A stretch of DNA of 64,000 nt, taken from positions 5,208,001 through 5,272,000 of the forward strand of contig NZ_CP163525.1 of assembly GCF_041080655.1 (NCBI RefSeq), written 5' to 3'. A model generated the notes under the pieces. The model was not told the DNA's origin. It saw only the letters and a program-made list of their open reading frames with translations, and did no database searches. Each line of letters begins with the position of its first letter. Position 1 is the first letter of the stretch. This DNA comes from Streptomyces sp. CG4 (GTDB lineage: Bacteria; Actinomycetota; Actinomycetes; Streptomycetales; Streptomycetaceae). The translations under genes were made by a program, and so were the position numbers. Of this stretch, positions 53,964-62,735 are shown piece by piece.

Positions 53964-53981
53964 GTTGCGATGCATCGTAAC
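53964..53981. promoter_or_regulatory. Operator between TetR and TetX-like genes
   Basis: GTTGCGATGCATCGTAAC, an 18-bp inverted repeat with one mismatch. It covers the -35 region of both promoters: minus TTCGTT-N17-TACGAT (53985 to 53956) and plus TTGCGA-N18-TACAGT (53965-53994). Confidence 0.8.
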
Positions 53982-54002
53982 GAACGAATACAGTGTATCG
54001 GC

Positions 54003-55121
54003 ATGAGACATCGCATCGCAGTGGTCGGGAGCGGTCCCGGCGGCCTTGCCTTCGCCCGCGTCCTGCACCGCCATGACCACCCCGTCACCGTCCTCGAACG
54101 CGATCCCGCCCCCGACGCCCGCCCCCCGGGCGGCACGCTGGACCTGCACAAAGGGCTGGGCCAGCTCGCGCTGGACAAGGCGGGGCTGCTGGCGGAGTTC
54201 CAGGCGCTGTCCCGTCCCGAGGGGCAGGCCATGCGCATCCTGGACACGGACGGGACCGTCCTGCGCGACTGGCAACCCCGCCCGGACGACCGGGCCAATC
54301 CCGAGATCGACCGCGGGCAACTCCGTGACCTGCTGCTCGGCCCTCTCGACGTCCAGTGGGGGCGGGGCGTGACACAGGTGGTGCCGGGGACCCGGGATGG
54401 CGTACTGGTCCAATTCGCGGACGGGCGACAGGAGACGTTCGACCTCGTGGTCGGCGCGGACGGCGCCTGGTCCCGGACCCGCCCGGCAGTCTCGCCGGTG
54501 ACGCCGCACTACACCGGCGTCACCACGGTCGAGACCTCCCTGGACGACGTCGACACCCGCCACCCCGACCTCGCCCGGCTGGTCGGCGAAGGTTCCCTGG
54601 CTGTGTACGGCGTGAACCGAAGCCTCGTCGCCCAGCGCAACAGCGGCGGCCACGTCAGGGTGTACGCCCAGTTCCGCGCGCCGCTGGACTGGCACACGAA
54701 CCTGGACCTGGCCGACGCCGAGGCCGTCAGATCGAGCCTGCTGGCTCTGTTCGACGGCTGGGCCGCTCCCGTCCTCGACCTCCTCCGCCACGGCACCGCT
54801 TTCGTCCACCGCCCCCTCTACGTCCTGCCCGTGTCCCACACCTGGACCCACGTCCCCGGGGTGACGCTGCTGGGCGACGCCGCCCACCTGATGCCCCCAC
54901 TGGGGGCAGGCGCGAACCTCGCGATGCTGGAGGGCGCCGAACTCGCCGAGTCCATCGCCACCGGCCCTGGAGATCTGGACGAGGCCGTCCGTGCCTTCGA
55001 GGAACAGATGTGGGCACGGGCCGGCAAGTGGGCGAAGATCACGACGGCCGGTCTGGAACGCCTCGTGAGCCCGGACCCCGCCGAAGCCCTCGCCCTCTTC
55101 GACCAAGTCCAGCCATCCTGA
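54003..55121 (+). CDS. FAD-dependent monooxygenase, TetX-like
   Basis: 372 aa. GSGPGGLAFARVL Rossmann motif, DGAWSRTRP (DG motif) and GDAAHLMPPLGAGANLAMLEG (second FAD motif). Length and order match TetX/Tet(50)-type flavoprotein monooxygenases that hydroxylate tetracyclines and other aromatic compounds. ATG is 8 nt after TACAGT (53989-53994). The divergent TetR supports drug induction; actual substrate unproven. Confidence 0.9.
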   Translation: MRHRIAVVGSGPGGLAFARVLHRHDHPVTVLERDPAPDARPPGGTLDLHKGLGQLALDKAGLLAEFQALSRPEGQAMRILDTDGTVLRDWQPRPDDRANPEIDRGQLRDLLLGPLDVQWGRGVTQVVPGTRDGVLVQFADGRQETFDLVVGADGAWSRTRPAVSPVTPHYTGVTTVETSLDDVDTRHPDLARLVGEGSLAVYGVNRSLVAQRNSGGHVRVYAQFRAPLDWHTNLDLADAEAVRSSLLALFDGWAAPVLDLLRHGTAFVHRPLYVLPVSHTWTHVPGVTLLGDAAHLMPPLGAGANLAMLEGAELAESIATGPGDLDEAVRAFEEQMWARAGKWAKITTAGLERLVSPDPAEALALFDQVQPS

Positions 55122-55200
55122 CCGCCGAGCGCGGGAGCACCAGCATCAACGGCTCGCCACGGCTTCACGGGTCCCGTCTGTCTCACCCCGCGGCGCACTT

Positions 55201-55221
55201 TTGCAAGCGGGATGCTTGCAA
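55201..55221. promoter_or_regulatory. Palindrome upstream of XRE gene
   Basis: TTGCAAGC-GGGAT-GCTTGCAA, perfect 8-bp arms, 31 bp before the XRE ATG and touching the TTAGCG -10-like box. Likely autoregulatory operator. Confidence 0.75.
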
Positions 55222-55251
55222 TTGTTAGCGGGGGTGGGGCACAGTGGAGGC

Positions 55252-55728
55252 ATGGCATCGCTGAACGTCGGCAATCTCGGTGACTACCTGCGCGAGCAGC
55301 GGCGGAACGCCCAGCTCTCGCTGCGGCAGCTCGCCGACGCCGCCGGGGTGTCCAATCCGTACCTGAGCCAGATCGAGCGCGGGCTGCGCAAGCCCAGCGC
55401 GGAGGTGCTCCAGCAGGTCGCCAAGGCCCTGCGCATCTCCGCCGAGACGCTGTACGTCCGCGCCGGCATCCTCGACGCCGAGCGGGATCGCGACGAGGTG
55501 GAAACGCGCGCGGTCATCCTCGCCGACCCCTCGCTCAACGAGCGGCAGAAGCAGGTGCTGCTCCAGATCTACGAGTCCTTCCGCAAGGAGAACGGATTCG
55601 GGGGCGGAGAGCCCGACGCGGCCGGGGAACCGGCACAGGACGCGGGTGTGCACACCGACGGCACCGATACGGCCGATACGGCCGACGTGAGCGACACCGA
55701 TGCCGGTCCGCGGCGGACGGCCGGATAA
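55252..55728 (+). CDS. XRE-family regulator (158 aa)
   Basis: HTH_3 at about 8-65 (LGDYLREQRRNAQLSLRQLADAAGVSNPYLSQIERG; KPSAEVLQQVAKAL), then a short helical segment and a Thr/Asp-rich tail with two TADTAD-like repeats. ATG 55252 has GGAGG only 1 nt away, an unusually tight spacing. Its operator-like palindrome lies just upstream. Next gene is the HbhA-like protein 78 bp downstream. Confidence 0.88.
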   Translation: MASLNVGNLGDYLREQRRNAQLSLRQLADAAGVSNPYLSQIERGLRKPSAEVLQQVAKALRISAETLYVRAGILDAERDRDEVETRAVILADPSLNERQKQVLLQIYESFRKENGFGGGEPDAAGEPAQDAGVHTDGTDTADTADVSDTDAGPRRTAG

Positions 55729-55806
55729 CCGGACCAGGGCGCCGGCCGCCCCACCGCGGACCACACCAACCTCAGCCGAACGCGAATCCGGGAGGACCTG
55801 ATCACG

Positions 55807-56403
55807 ATGGCCATTACCGACGACCTGCGCAAGACCCTCAGCGACCCGACTCCGCTGTACTTCGCCGCCGGCACCGCCGACCTCGCCCTGCAGCAGGCCA
55901 AGAAGGTGCCCGCCCTGGTCGAGCAGCTGCGTGCCGAGGCCCCGGCCCGCATCGATGCCGTGCGCCACACCGACCCGAAGGCCGTGCAGGAGAAGGCCGC
56001 CGCCCGCGCCAAGGAGGCGCAGGAGACGCTCCAGACCAAGGTCAACGAGTTCCTCGGCACCATCGACGTCGACCTGCGCAAGCTCGGCGAGCAGGCCCAG
56101 GACCTCGCCCTGCGCGGCGTCGGCGTCGCCGCCGAGTACGCGGTCAAGGCCCGCGAGACCTACGAGAAGGTCGCCGAGCACGGCGAGCAGGCCGTGAAGA
56201 CGTGGCGCGGCGAGGCCGCCGAGGAGATCGAGGACTTCGCGGTCGTCGTCGAGGGCAAGCCCGAGCCGGTCGAGGCCCAGGCCGAGCCGAAGCCGGCCCA
56301 GGCCCAGGCCGAGCCCGCCGCGGAGAAGAAGCCGGTGGCGAAGAAGGCCCCGGCCGCCCGCAAGGCCACCCCCGCGAAGAAGACGACCCCGCCGGCGAAG
56401 TGA
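55807..56403 (+). CDS. HbhA-like Lys/Ala-rich adhesin homologue
   Basis: 198 aa. Helical N-terminal domain (LYFAAGTADLALQQAKKVPALVEQLRAEAP), long coiled coil, and a C-terminal tail of Lys-Ala-Pro repeats (KKPVAKKAPAARKATPAKK) as in mycobacterial heparin-binding hemagglutinin. No signal peptide, as in HbhA. In a soil organism the basic tail may bind polyanions or DNA rather than host glycans (inference). Confidence 0.85.
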   Translation: MAITDDLRKTLSDPTPLYFAAGTADLALQQAKKVPALVEQLRAEAPARIDAVRHTDPKAVQEKAAARAKEAQETLQTKVNEFLGTIDVDLRKLGEQAQDLALRGVGVAAEYAVKARETYEKVAEHGEQAVKTWRGEAAEEIEDFAVVVEGKPEPVEAQAEPKPAQAQAEPAAEKKPVAKKAPAARKATPAKKTTPPAK

Positions 56404-56436
56404 CCCGCGTCGGCGAGCTGACAACGGCGTGACAAA

Positions 56437-56465
56437 GGGCCGGGCACCTTGGGGGTGCCCGGCCC
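56437..56465. terminator. Rho-independent-type hairpin after HbhA-like gene
   Basis: Perfect 12-bp arms GGGCCGGGCACC / GGTGCCCGGCCC with a 5-nt loop, AAA on the 5' side, GTTGT after. Confidence 0.85.
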
Positions 56466-56505
56466 GTTGTACGGGTACGGTGGCTGTACGGACGACTCGA
56501 TTCGG

Positions 56506-56862
56506 GTGGTGGACATTGTGTTGACGACGGCAATCGGCGGCGTGATGTGGCTGATCTTCACCGCCATGCTGGCGTTTGCCATCGTGGCGTTCGTGATGGC
56601 CGCGATCTTCCGCGAGGACGCGTACCGCGCCGCGGACAAGCAGAACAAGGGGTTCTGGCTGATCATCCTGGGCGTCGCGGTCGCGGTGAACCTGTTCGTG
56701 CCGTGGCTGTTCCTGCAGCTCGCGGGCCTGGTCGCGACGATCGTCTTCTTCGTGGACGTACGCCCCGCCCTCCAGCAGGTCTCGGGCGGCAAGCGCTTCC
56801 GCCGCCGGGGGCGTGGCAGCAGCAGCGACGGTCCCTACGGCCCGTACAACGGCGGCCGCTGA
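56506..56862 (+). CDS. DUF2516 membrane protein
   Basis: 118 aa. Three hydrophobic helices (VLTTAIGGVMWLIFTAMLAF, WLIILGVAVAVNLFVPWLFL, LAGLVATIVFFVDVRPAL) and a basic/Gly/Tyr-rich tail. DUF2516 assigned from the pattern. Start uncertain: GTG 56506, 56509 or 56518; none has a clear RBS, and a TACGGT box lies at 56476-56481. Confidence 0.8.
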   Translation: MVDIVLTTAIGGVMWLIFTAMLAFAIVAFVMAAIFREDAYRAADKQNKGFWLIILGVAVAVNLFVPWLFLQLAGLVATIVFFVDVRPALQQVSGGKRFRRRGRGSSSDGPYGPYNGGR

Positions 56863-56981
56863 CTGACCTGGCTACTCGGCCGAACGGCCACGACGCACCC
56901 CCTCGCACCCCGGCACCTCGCGCCGGGTGAGACGCCCCCCGCACCGGGCGACGTGAACAACCCCCTACGGCGAGACCCGCG

Positions 56982-58283
56982 TCACGGTGTCCGGTCCAGC
57001 AACACGACGGCGACGTCGTCGGTCAGTTCGCCCCCGTTGAGATCGCGCACCTCGCTCACCGCGGCCCGCAGCAGATGCTCCCCCCGCAGCCCCTCGGTCA
57101 GCTGTCGGCGGATCATCGACACCATGCCGTCCTGCCCCAGCCGCTCTCCACTGTCACCGACCCGGCCCTCGATCAGCCCGTCGGTGTAGAGCATGAGGCT
57201 CCACTCGGCACCCAGCTGCACCTGCATCCGCGGCCAGCGGGCGCCGGGCAGCAGGCCGAGCGCGGGTCCGTTGTTGTCGTAGGGGAGCAGCCCGGCCGAC
57301 CGCCCGGGACGGGCCAGCAGCGGTGCCGGGTGCCCGGCCAGGCACAGGCCCGCGCTCCGGCCGTCCGGCGCGATGTCGACGGTGCACAGCGTCGCGAAGA
57401 TCTCCTCGTCGGACCGCTCATGCTCCAGCACCTGCTGCAGCGTGCCCAGCAGCTCGTCCCCGCACAGCCCGGCCAGCGTCAGCGCGCGCCAGGCGATACG
57501 CAGCTCCACGCCGAGCGCGGCCTCGTCCGGGCCATGGCCGCAGACGTCGCCGATCATGGCGTGCACGGTGCCGTCGGGCGTGCGGACGGCGTCGTAGAAG
57601 TCGCCGCCGAGCAGTGCCCGGGAGCGGCCGGGGCGGTAGCGGGCGGCGAAGCGCAGCGAGGAGCCGTCCAGCAGGGGCGTGGGCAGCAGCCCGCGCTCCA
57701 GGCGGCGGTTCTCCTGCGCGCGCAGCCGGCCCTCGGCCAGCCGCCGCTCGGCCGTGTCGGAACGTTTCCGCTCCACCGCGTACCGGATGGCGCGGCTGAG
57801 CAGCCGGCCGTCCAGCTCTTCCCGGAAGAGGTAGTCCTGGGCGCCCACGCGCACGGCCTCGGTGCCGCGCTCGGCGTCGCCGGAGCCGGTCAGCGCGAGC
57901 ACGGCATGCCGGGGCGCGAGCCGCAGCACATGCCGGAGCACGGCCAGCTCGTCGTCCGCGTCGCTGCCGCCGGGGGCGGGCAGCGCGAGGTCCAGCAGGA
58001 TGCAGTGCACATCGTCGGTGAGCAGCCGCTCGGCCTCGGTGAGGTTGCGGGCGGTGCGCACCCGGATCGGCTTGCCGGCGGAGTCCAGCAGATCGGGAAC
58101 GATCGGCGAACCGGCCGGATCGTCCTCGATCAGCAGCAGGGTGAGCGTGGTGCCGGTGGTGCTGGTGGGCGTGGCGTCGCGGTGGGCCTCTTCCTTGAGG
58201 GGGCCGCCGCCTGCGGAGGCGGCCTGCGCCTGACCACACTCCACGGCCGGGATCGCTCTCTGCCGCGGTACGGGTACGGGCAT
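56982..58283 (-). CDS. Receiver-SpoIIE (PP2C) phosphatase
   Basis: 433 aa. After a Pro/Ala-rich start, a receiver domain (about 45-160) with LLIEDD, phospho-acceptor D in ILLDLALP and a degenerate Lys region (YLFREELD). Coiled linker (about 165-205), then a SpoIIE phosphatase (about 210-430; GGDFYDAV, GDVCGHGP, LYTDGLIE, LTDDVAVVLL). Such RsbU-like enzymes dephosphorylate anti-anti-sigma factors. ATG 58283 has AAGGAA 9 nt upstream; ATG 58355 has none. Confidence 0.9.
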   Translation of the reverse strand: MPVPVPRQRAIPAVECGQAQAASAGGGPLKEEAHRDATPTSTTGTTLTLLLIEDDPAGSPIVPDLLDSAGKPIRVRTARNLTEAERLLTDDVHCILLDLALPAPGGSDADDELAVLRHVLRLAPRHAVLALTGSGDAERGTEAVRVGAQDYLFREELDGRLLSRAIRYAVERKRSDTAERRLAEGRLRAQENRRLERGLLPTPLLDGSSLRFAARYRPGRSRALLGGDFYDAVRTPDGTVHAMIGDVCGHGPDEAALGVELRIAWRALTLAGLCGDELLGTLQQVLEHERSDEEIFATLCTVDIAPDGRSAGLCLAGHPAPLLARPGRSAGLLPYDNNGPALGLLPGARWPRMQVQLGAEWSLMLYTDGLIEGRVGDSGERLGQDGMVSMIRRQLTEGLRGEHLLRAAVSEVRDLNGGELTDDVAVVLLDRTP

Positions 58284-58635
58284 CGTCTTGGGTTCCTTCC
58301 CTCCCCCCGAGGGCACGGCGGCGCCGAGGGTCTCGAAGCCACCGACGGGGACCATAGCGGCATTGACCGCCCCGATGGAATGGTGTGAGCCGCGTCGCTC
58401 GCGCGCAGGCCGCTGTCATATGCCGCGTTCCGTACGACAGTTGGACAGGCCGCCCCGGCGCGGGGGATGACGAAGCTCACGTCCGGCCCGGATATGGGCG
58501 GCGGGTCGGTGGAGTGGGTCACATGGCGTGGGTCACGGGGATTGCCCAGGGGAGCGACCAGCCACGGTGAAAGCCGCGCTCGGAAGACGGCCGTACCTCA
58601 ACGGTGCTGTACCGCCCCGCGCCGTGGCCGCAGGC
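58284..58635. other. 352-bp intergenic region
   Basis: Between two minus-strand genes; carries the promoter of the receiver-SpoIIE gene. GTGGGTCAC occurs twice (58514, 58528; 14-bp spacing). Small plus-strand frames here lack RBSs and are not convincing. Confidence 0.4.
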
Positions 58636-59709
58636 CTACGCGTCCGGGCGGACGACCCCCAGGATCGGCATCGAACCGGCGCCCGCGATCGTCACCGTAC
58701 GCCCCGGGCGCGGGGCCTGGATGATCGCGCCGTCGCCGATGTAGAGGGCGACATGGCTGGCGTCGTCGAAGTAGATGATGAGGTCGCCGGGGCGCATGTC
58801 CTGGACGTCGATGTGCTTGAGCTGCTGCCACTGTTCCTGCGAGGTGCGCGGGATGGGGTGGCCGGCCGCGGCCCAGGCCTGGGAGGTCAGGCCGGAGCAG
58901 TCGTACGACTGCGGGCCCTCGGCGCCCCACACGTACGGCTTGCCGAGCTGGGCGGTGGCGAACGCGACGGCCTTCTCGCCCTGCGCGGAGGCCTTGCCGT
59001 GGATCCGCTGGAGGATGCCGGTGTCCAGCCAGTCCGTCTGCGCCTTCAGGGCGGCCTGCTGCTCCAGCTGGTCGAGTTCCTGCTGCTCCTTCTTCTCCAG
59101 CTGGGACTCGAGCTTCTTCGCGGCGTCGATCTGCTGCTGGACCTTCTTCTGGGCGGCGGCCTTGGCCGTGCGGTCGGCGTCCAGTTTCTTCCACTGTGCC
59201 GCGGCGTCGTCGGCGTACCCCTGCAACTGCGTCTGGGTGCTGGTCAGTTCGCTGATCAGCGACCTCGCGGCCCGCTGGCCCTGGAGGGCCAGTCCGGCCC
59301 CGTCCAGGACCTGTCCGGGGTCGTTGCTCAGCAGGAACTGGGCGGTGGGCGGGATACCGCCGGTGCGGTACTGGGCGCGGGCGGTCGCGCCCGCCTGGTC
59401 CTTGAGCCGCGCGAGCCGCTGCTGCCCCTGGTCGATCTTCTTCGCCAGCTCGACGATCTCGGCGGACTGCTGCTTCGCCTTCTCCTCGGCCGCGTTGTAG
59501 GCGTCGGTGGCGACGGCCGCGTCGTGGTAGAGCTTGTCGAGCTTCTCGCGGACCTTCTCAAGGTCCTTGCTCGGCGGGGGAGTCGGGGAAGTGCTCGGAC
59601 TCGGAGTCGGTTGCGGGGCGGCGAAGGCCGTGCCGGGCACACCCAGCACGGTCACCGCGCAGACCACGGTCACGGCGGCCGAGAGGACACTGCGCTTGCC
59701 CCAGCCCAT
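58636..59709 (-). CDS. Secreted NlpC/P60 peptidoglycan hydrolase
   Basis: 357 aa. Signal peptide 1-31 (VLSAAVTVVCAVTVLGVPGTAFA). Pro/Ser/Thr linker, a long coiled coil (about 50-215, RipC-like), and the NlpC/P60 domain (about 235-345) with catalytic Cys in YDCSGLTSQAW and His in ASHVALYIG. Cleaves peptide stems during growth or septation. ATG 59709 has GGGGGGA 6-7 nt upstream. Confidence 0.93.
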   Translation of the reverse strand: MGWGKRSVLSAAVTVVCAVTVLGVPGTAFAAPQPTPSPSTSPTPPPSKDLEKVREKLDKLYHDAAVATDAYNAAEEKAKQQSAEIVELAKKIDQGQQRLARLKDQAGATARAQYRTGGIPPTAQFLLSNDPGQVLDGAGLALQGQRAARSLISELTSTQTQLQGYADDAAAQWKKLDADRTAKAAAQKKVQQQIDAAKKLESQLEKKEQQELDQLEQQAALKAQTDWLDTGILQRIHGKASAQGEKAVAFATAQLGKPYVWGAEGPQSYDCSGLTSQAWAAAGHPIPRTSQEQWQQLKHIDVQDMRPGDLIIYFDDASHVALYIGDGAIIQAPRPGRTVTIAGAGSMPILGVVRPDA

Positions 59710-59895
59710 CACGGATCCCCCCAAAGCTGATTTACCGTCAGTAACTTACGGTGCCTCGGGGATGGTGTCACGTCGCGGCACAAAGCGACAGAGGCAGGTG
59801 TTCCCCCCTCAATCGCCCCACGTGACGATCTCCCCGCCGGTGTGACGAACGACGCGCGGGATTCGTTCCACCCCACGGCCCCCGAACGGGTGATG

Positions 59896-60681
59896 TCAGG
59901 CCTTCGGCGCCAACGCCGCCCAGGCCACCGTCACTTCGCCCTGCCGCCAGCGGGCCGGGGAGTCCGTCACCGGCCAGTCGGCCGTCAGGTCCCGTACCGC
60001 GCGCAGCCAGCGCTGCCGGGCGCCGTAGGAGGCGTAGGGCGCGGCGGCGGCCCAGGCGCGGTCGAAGTCGCGCAGAAAGGCGTGCACCGGCTCGCCGGGG
60101 ACGTTCCGGTGGATCAGCGCCTTCGGCAGCCGCTCGGCGAGGTCGGACGGCTGCTCCAGCGAGCCCAGCCGGGTGGCGAAGGTCACGGTCCGTGGCCCCT
60201 CCGGGCCGAGCGCCACCCATACGTGCCGCCGCCCGATCTCGTCGCACGTCCCCTCGACCAGCAGTCCGCCGCGCGAGCCGGCGCCGGCCGGGGCGAGCCG
60301 CGCGCACAGCCGCGCCCAGACGGCGGCGACCTCGGCTTCGTCGTACTGGCGCAGCACATTGGCGGCCCGGATGAGCAGGGGCCGTCCGGGCACCGGGACC
60401 TCGAAGCCGCCGTGCCGGAAGGCCAGCCCCTCCCGCTCGTACGGCCGCGCGGCCGCGACCCGCTCCGGTTCGATCTCCACGCCGACCACACGCGCGCGTG
60501 GCGCGGCGGTCCGCAGCCGGCCGAGCAGCTCGACGGCGGTCCAGGGGGCGGCGCCGTAGCCGAGATCGATCGCCAGGGGGTCCTCGGCGCGCCGCAGTTC
60601 GGCGCCGTGCGCGGCGGCGATCCAGCGGTCCATGCGGCGCAGCCGGTTGGGGTTGGTCGTCCCGCGCGTCACCGTTCCCAC
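59896..60681 (-). CDS. SAM-dependent methyltransferase (class I)
   Basis: 261 aa from GTG 60681 (AGGGA 10-11 nt upstream). Motif I region AIDLGYGAAPWTAVELL with the acidic loop VVGVEIEPERV, and LLIRAANVLRQYDE as the post-I/motif II segment. Upstream DNA contains copy C of the dispersed hairpin repeat, which provides the 5' end of the transcript. Substrate unknown; divergent from mshA. Confidence 0.87.
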   Translation of the reverse strand: MGTVTRGTTNPNRLRRMDRWIAAAHGAELRRAEDPLAIDLGYGAAPWTAVELLGRLRTAAPRARVVGVEIEPERVAAARPYEREGLAFRHGGFEVPVPGRPLLIRAANVLRQYDEAEVAAVWARLCARLAPAGAGSRGGLLVEGTCDEIGRRHVWVALGPEGPRTVTFATRLGSLEQPSDLAERLPKALIHRNVPGEPVHAFLRDFDRAWAAAAPYASYGARQRWLRAVRDLTADWPVTDSPARWRQGEVTVAWAALAPKA

Positions 60682-60682
60682 G

Positions 60683-60723
60683 ATGGGGGTCCCTCCGCTC
60701 GAGCGAAGCCGAGAGTGGGGGAG
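60683..60723 (-). repeat. Dispersed hairpin repeat, copy C
   Basis: Reverse-orientation copy of the repeats at 39515 and 39587. It lies 2 bp from the methyltransferase start, so it forms the 5' leader hairpin of that mRNA. Confidence 0.8.
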
Positions 60724-60903
60724 TGTCGCTGCGCTGGATTTCACGGTACGAGGGTAAGCGCCGTAGAGGCGGAGCCTCACGCAAGGTAATGATTGGGTAA
60801 AGCGGCTTGATCGGGAAATGGTGCGGCCCCGCTCGCTGTTGCCCACCTTGGAGGGCGAGGTCGATCCTCCGTTCGGCATGCCCGCAGCAAGGAGGACCGC
60901 CAC

Positions 60904-62241
60904 GTGAGCCAGTACGTCAGCAGGCTCGGGCGACGCTCCCCGTCGGCCGCGTCACTCCTCAGGCTCCACCGCCGGCCCCGCCGGGTCGCGATGCTCTCCG
61001 TGCACACCTCTCCGCTCCACCAGCCCGGCACCGGCGACGCCGGCGGCATGAACGTCTACATCGTGGAGCTGGCCCAGCGGCTCGCCGCCCTGGGCATCGA
61101 CGTCGAGATCTTCACCCGGGCCACGTCGGGCGGTCTGCCCCCCGCGGTGGAACTGGCCCCCGGCGTCCTCGTCCGGCACGTCGACGCCGGCCCCTACGAG
61201 GGCCTCGCCAAGGAGGAGCTCCCGGCCCAGCTGTGCGCCTTCACGCACGGCGTGATGCAGGCCTGGGCCGGTCACCGCCCCGGCTACTACGACCTCGTCC
61301 ACTCCCACTACTGGCTCTCCGGCCACGTCGGCTGGCTCGCCGCCCAGCGCTGGGGCGTGCCCCTGGTGCACGCCATGCACACCATGGCCAAGGTCAAGAA
61401 CGCCAACCTGGCCGACGGCGACACGCCCGAGCCCGCCGCCCGGGTCATCGGCGAGACCCAGATCGTCGCCGCCGCCGACCGGCTCATCGCCAACACGGCG
61501 GAGGAGGCCGACGAGCTGGTACGGCACTACGCCGCCGACCCCGCGAAGGTCGCCGTCGTCCACCCGGGCGTGAACCTCGACCGCTTCCGCCCGGACGACG
61601 GCCGCGCGGCGGCCCGCGCCCGCCTGGGGCTGCCGCCGGACGCCCTGATCCCGCTGTTCGCGGGCCGTATCCAGCCCCTGAAGGCCCCGGACATCCTGCT
61701 GCGCGCGGTGGCCGTGCTGCTGGACGAGCGCCCCGAGCTCCGCTCCCGCATCCACGTCCCGGTCGTCGGCGGCCCGAGCGGCAGCGGGCTCGCCAAGCCG
61801 GAGGGGCTGCAGAAGCTCGCCGCCCGGCTCGGCGTCGCGGACGTCGTACGGTTCCGTCCGCCGGTCGGCCAGGAGCAGCTCGCGGACTGGTTCCGGGCCG
61901 CGTCCGTGCTGGTCATGCCGTCGTACAGCGAGTCCTTCGGGCTGGTCGCCATAGAGGCGCAGGCGGCCGGCACGCCGGTGCTGGCGGCGTCCGTGGGCGG
62001 CCTTCCGGTGGCCGTGCGCGACGGCGAGACCGGGTTCCTGGTCCCCGGCCACAATCCCGCCGACTACGCGCGCGTGCTGGGCCGTTTCGCCGACGAGCCG
62101 GCCCTCGCCGCGACCATGGGCCGGGCCGCCGCCCGGCACGCGCGGTCCTTCGGCTGGGACCGGGCGGCCGCCTCGACCGCCGACGTCTACACGGCCGCGA
62201 CCCAGTCGCACCGCCGTCGCGTACGCTCCCATCATGGGTGA
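60904..62241 (+). CDS. mshA: D-inositol-3-phosphate glycosyltransferase
   Basis: 445 aa, first committed step of mycothiol synthesis: UDP-GlcNAc plus inositol-1-phosphate. GT-B fold: N-domain GDAGGMNVYIVELAQRLAALG and HSHYWLSG; C-domain FAGRIQPLKAPD and PSYSESFGLVAIEAQAAGTPV (E-x7-E). GTG 60904 with AAGGAGG 8 nt upstream. Overlaps the next gene by 8 bp; that gene has its own -10 inside mshA. Confidence 0.96.
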   Translation: MSQYVSRLGRRSPSAASLLRLHRRPRRVAMLSVHTSPLHQPGTGDAGGMNVYIVELAQRLAALGIDVEIFTRATSGGLPPAVELAPGVLVRHVDAGPYEGLAKEELPAQLCAFTHGVMQAWAGHRPGYYDLVHSHYWLSGHVGWLAAQRWGVPLVHAMHTMAKVKNANLADGDTPEPAARVIGETQIVAAADRLIANTAEEADELVRHYAADPAKVAVVHPGVNLDRFRPDDGRAAARARLGLPPDALIPLFAGRIQPLKAPDILLRAVAVLLDERPELRSRIHVPVVGGPSGSGLAKPEGLQKLAARLGVADVVRFRPPVGQEQLADWFRAASVLVMPSYSESFGLVAIEAQAAGTPVLAASVGGLPVAVRDGETGFLVPGHNPADYARVLGRFADEPALAATMGRAAARHARSFGWDRAAASTADVYTAATQSHRRRVRSHHG

Positions 62242-62734
62242 TGTCGAGAAGGCGGCGCAGGTCATCGAGGGGGTCCTGAAGGACGCCGAAGTGGAGTGGG
62301 AGAGCCCCGAGCCCGGAAACTACGTGGTCAAGCTCCCCGGTACGCGCAAGCTCTCCACGACGGTCTCCTTCCTCGTCGGCCGCCACTCCCTCTCGCTCAA
62401 CGCCTTCGTCGTCCGGCACCCCGACGAGAACGAGGCGGGCGTCCACCGCTGGCTCCTGGAGCGCAACCTCAAGCTGTACGGCGTGAGTTACGCCGTCGAC
62501 CGCTTGGGCGACATCTACGTCACCGCCCGTCTGCCGCTCGCCTCCGTCACCCCGGACGAGATCGACCGCCTCCTCGGCCAGGTCCTGGAGGCGGCCGACG
62601 GAGCCTTCAACACCCTGCTGGAGATGGGCTTCGCCTCCTCGATCCGCAAGGAGTACGCCTGGCGGGTGTCCCGCGGCGAGTCCACACGCAACCTGGACGC
62701 GTTCCGGCATCTGATCGAGCGCCCCGCCGACTGA
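62234..62734 (+). CDS. YbjN-domain protein
   Basis: 166 aa. YbjN fold, NAFVVRHPDENEAGVHRWLLERNLKL; resembles type III secretion chaperone-like folds. Encoded right after mshA in many actinobacteria. ATG 62234 is 6 nt after TACGCT (62222-62227), so it can be expressed from a leaderless promoter within mshA as well as by readthrough. Confidence 0.9.
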   Translation: MGDVEKAAQVIEGVLKDAEVEWESPEPGNYVVKLPGTRKLSTTVSFLVGRHSLSLNAFVVRHPDENEAGVHRWLLERNLKLYGVSYAVDRLGDIYVTARLPLASVTPDEIDRLLGQVLEAADGAFNTLLEMGFASSIRKEYAWRVSRGESTRNLDAFRHLIERPAD

Positions 62735-62735
62735 C

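Noticed and set aside
59710..59895. ydaO c-di-AMP riboswitch upstream of the NlpC/P60 gene
   Set aside because: Streptomyces cell-wall hydrolases often have one, but the conserved ydaO core sequences are not visible in this leader.
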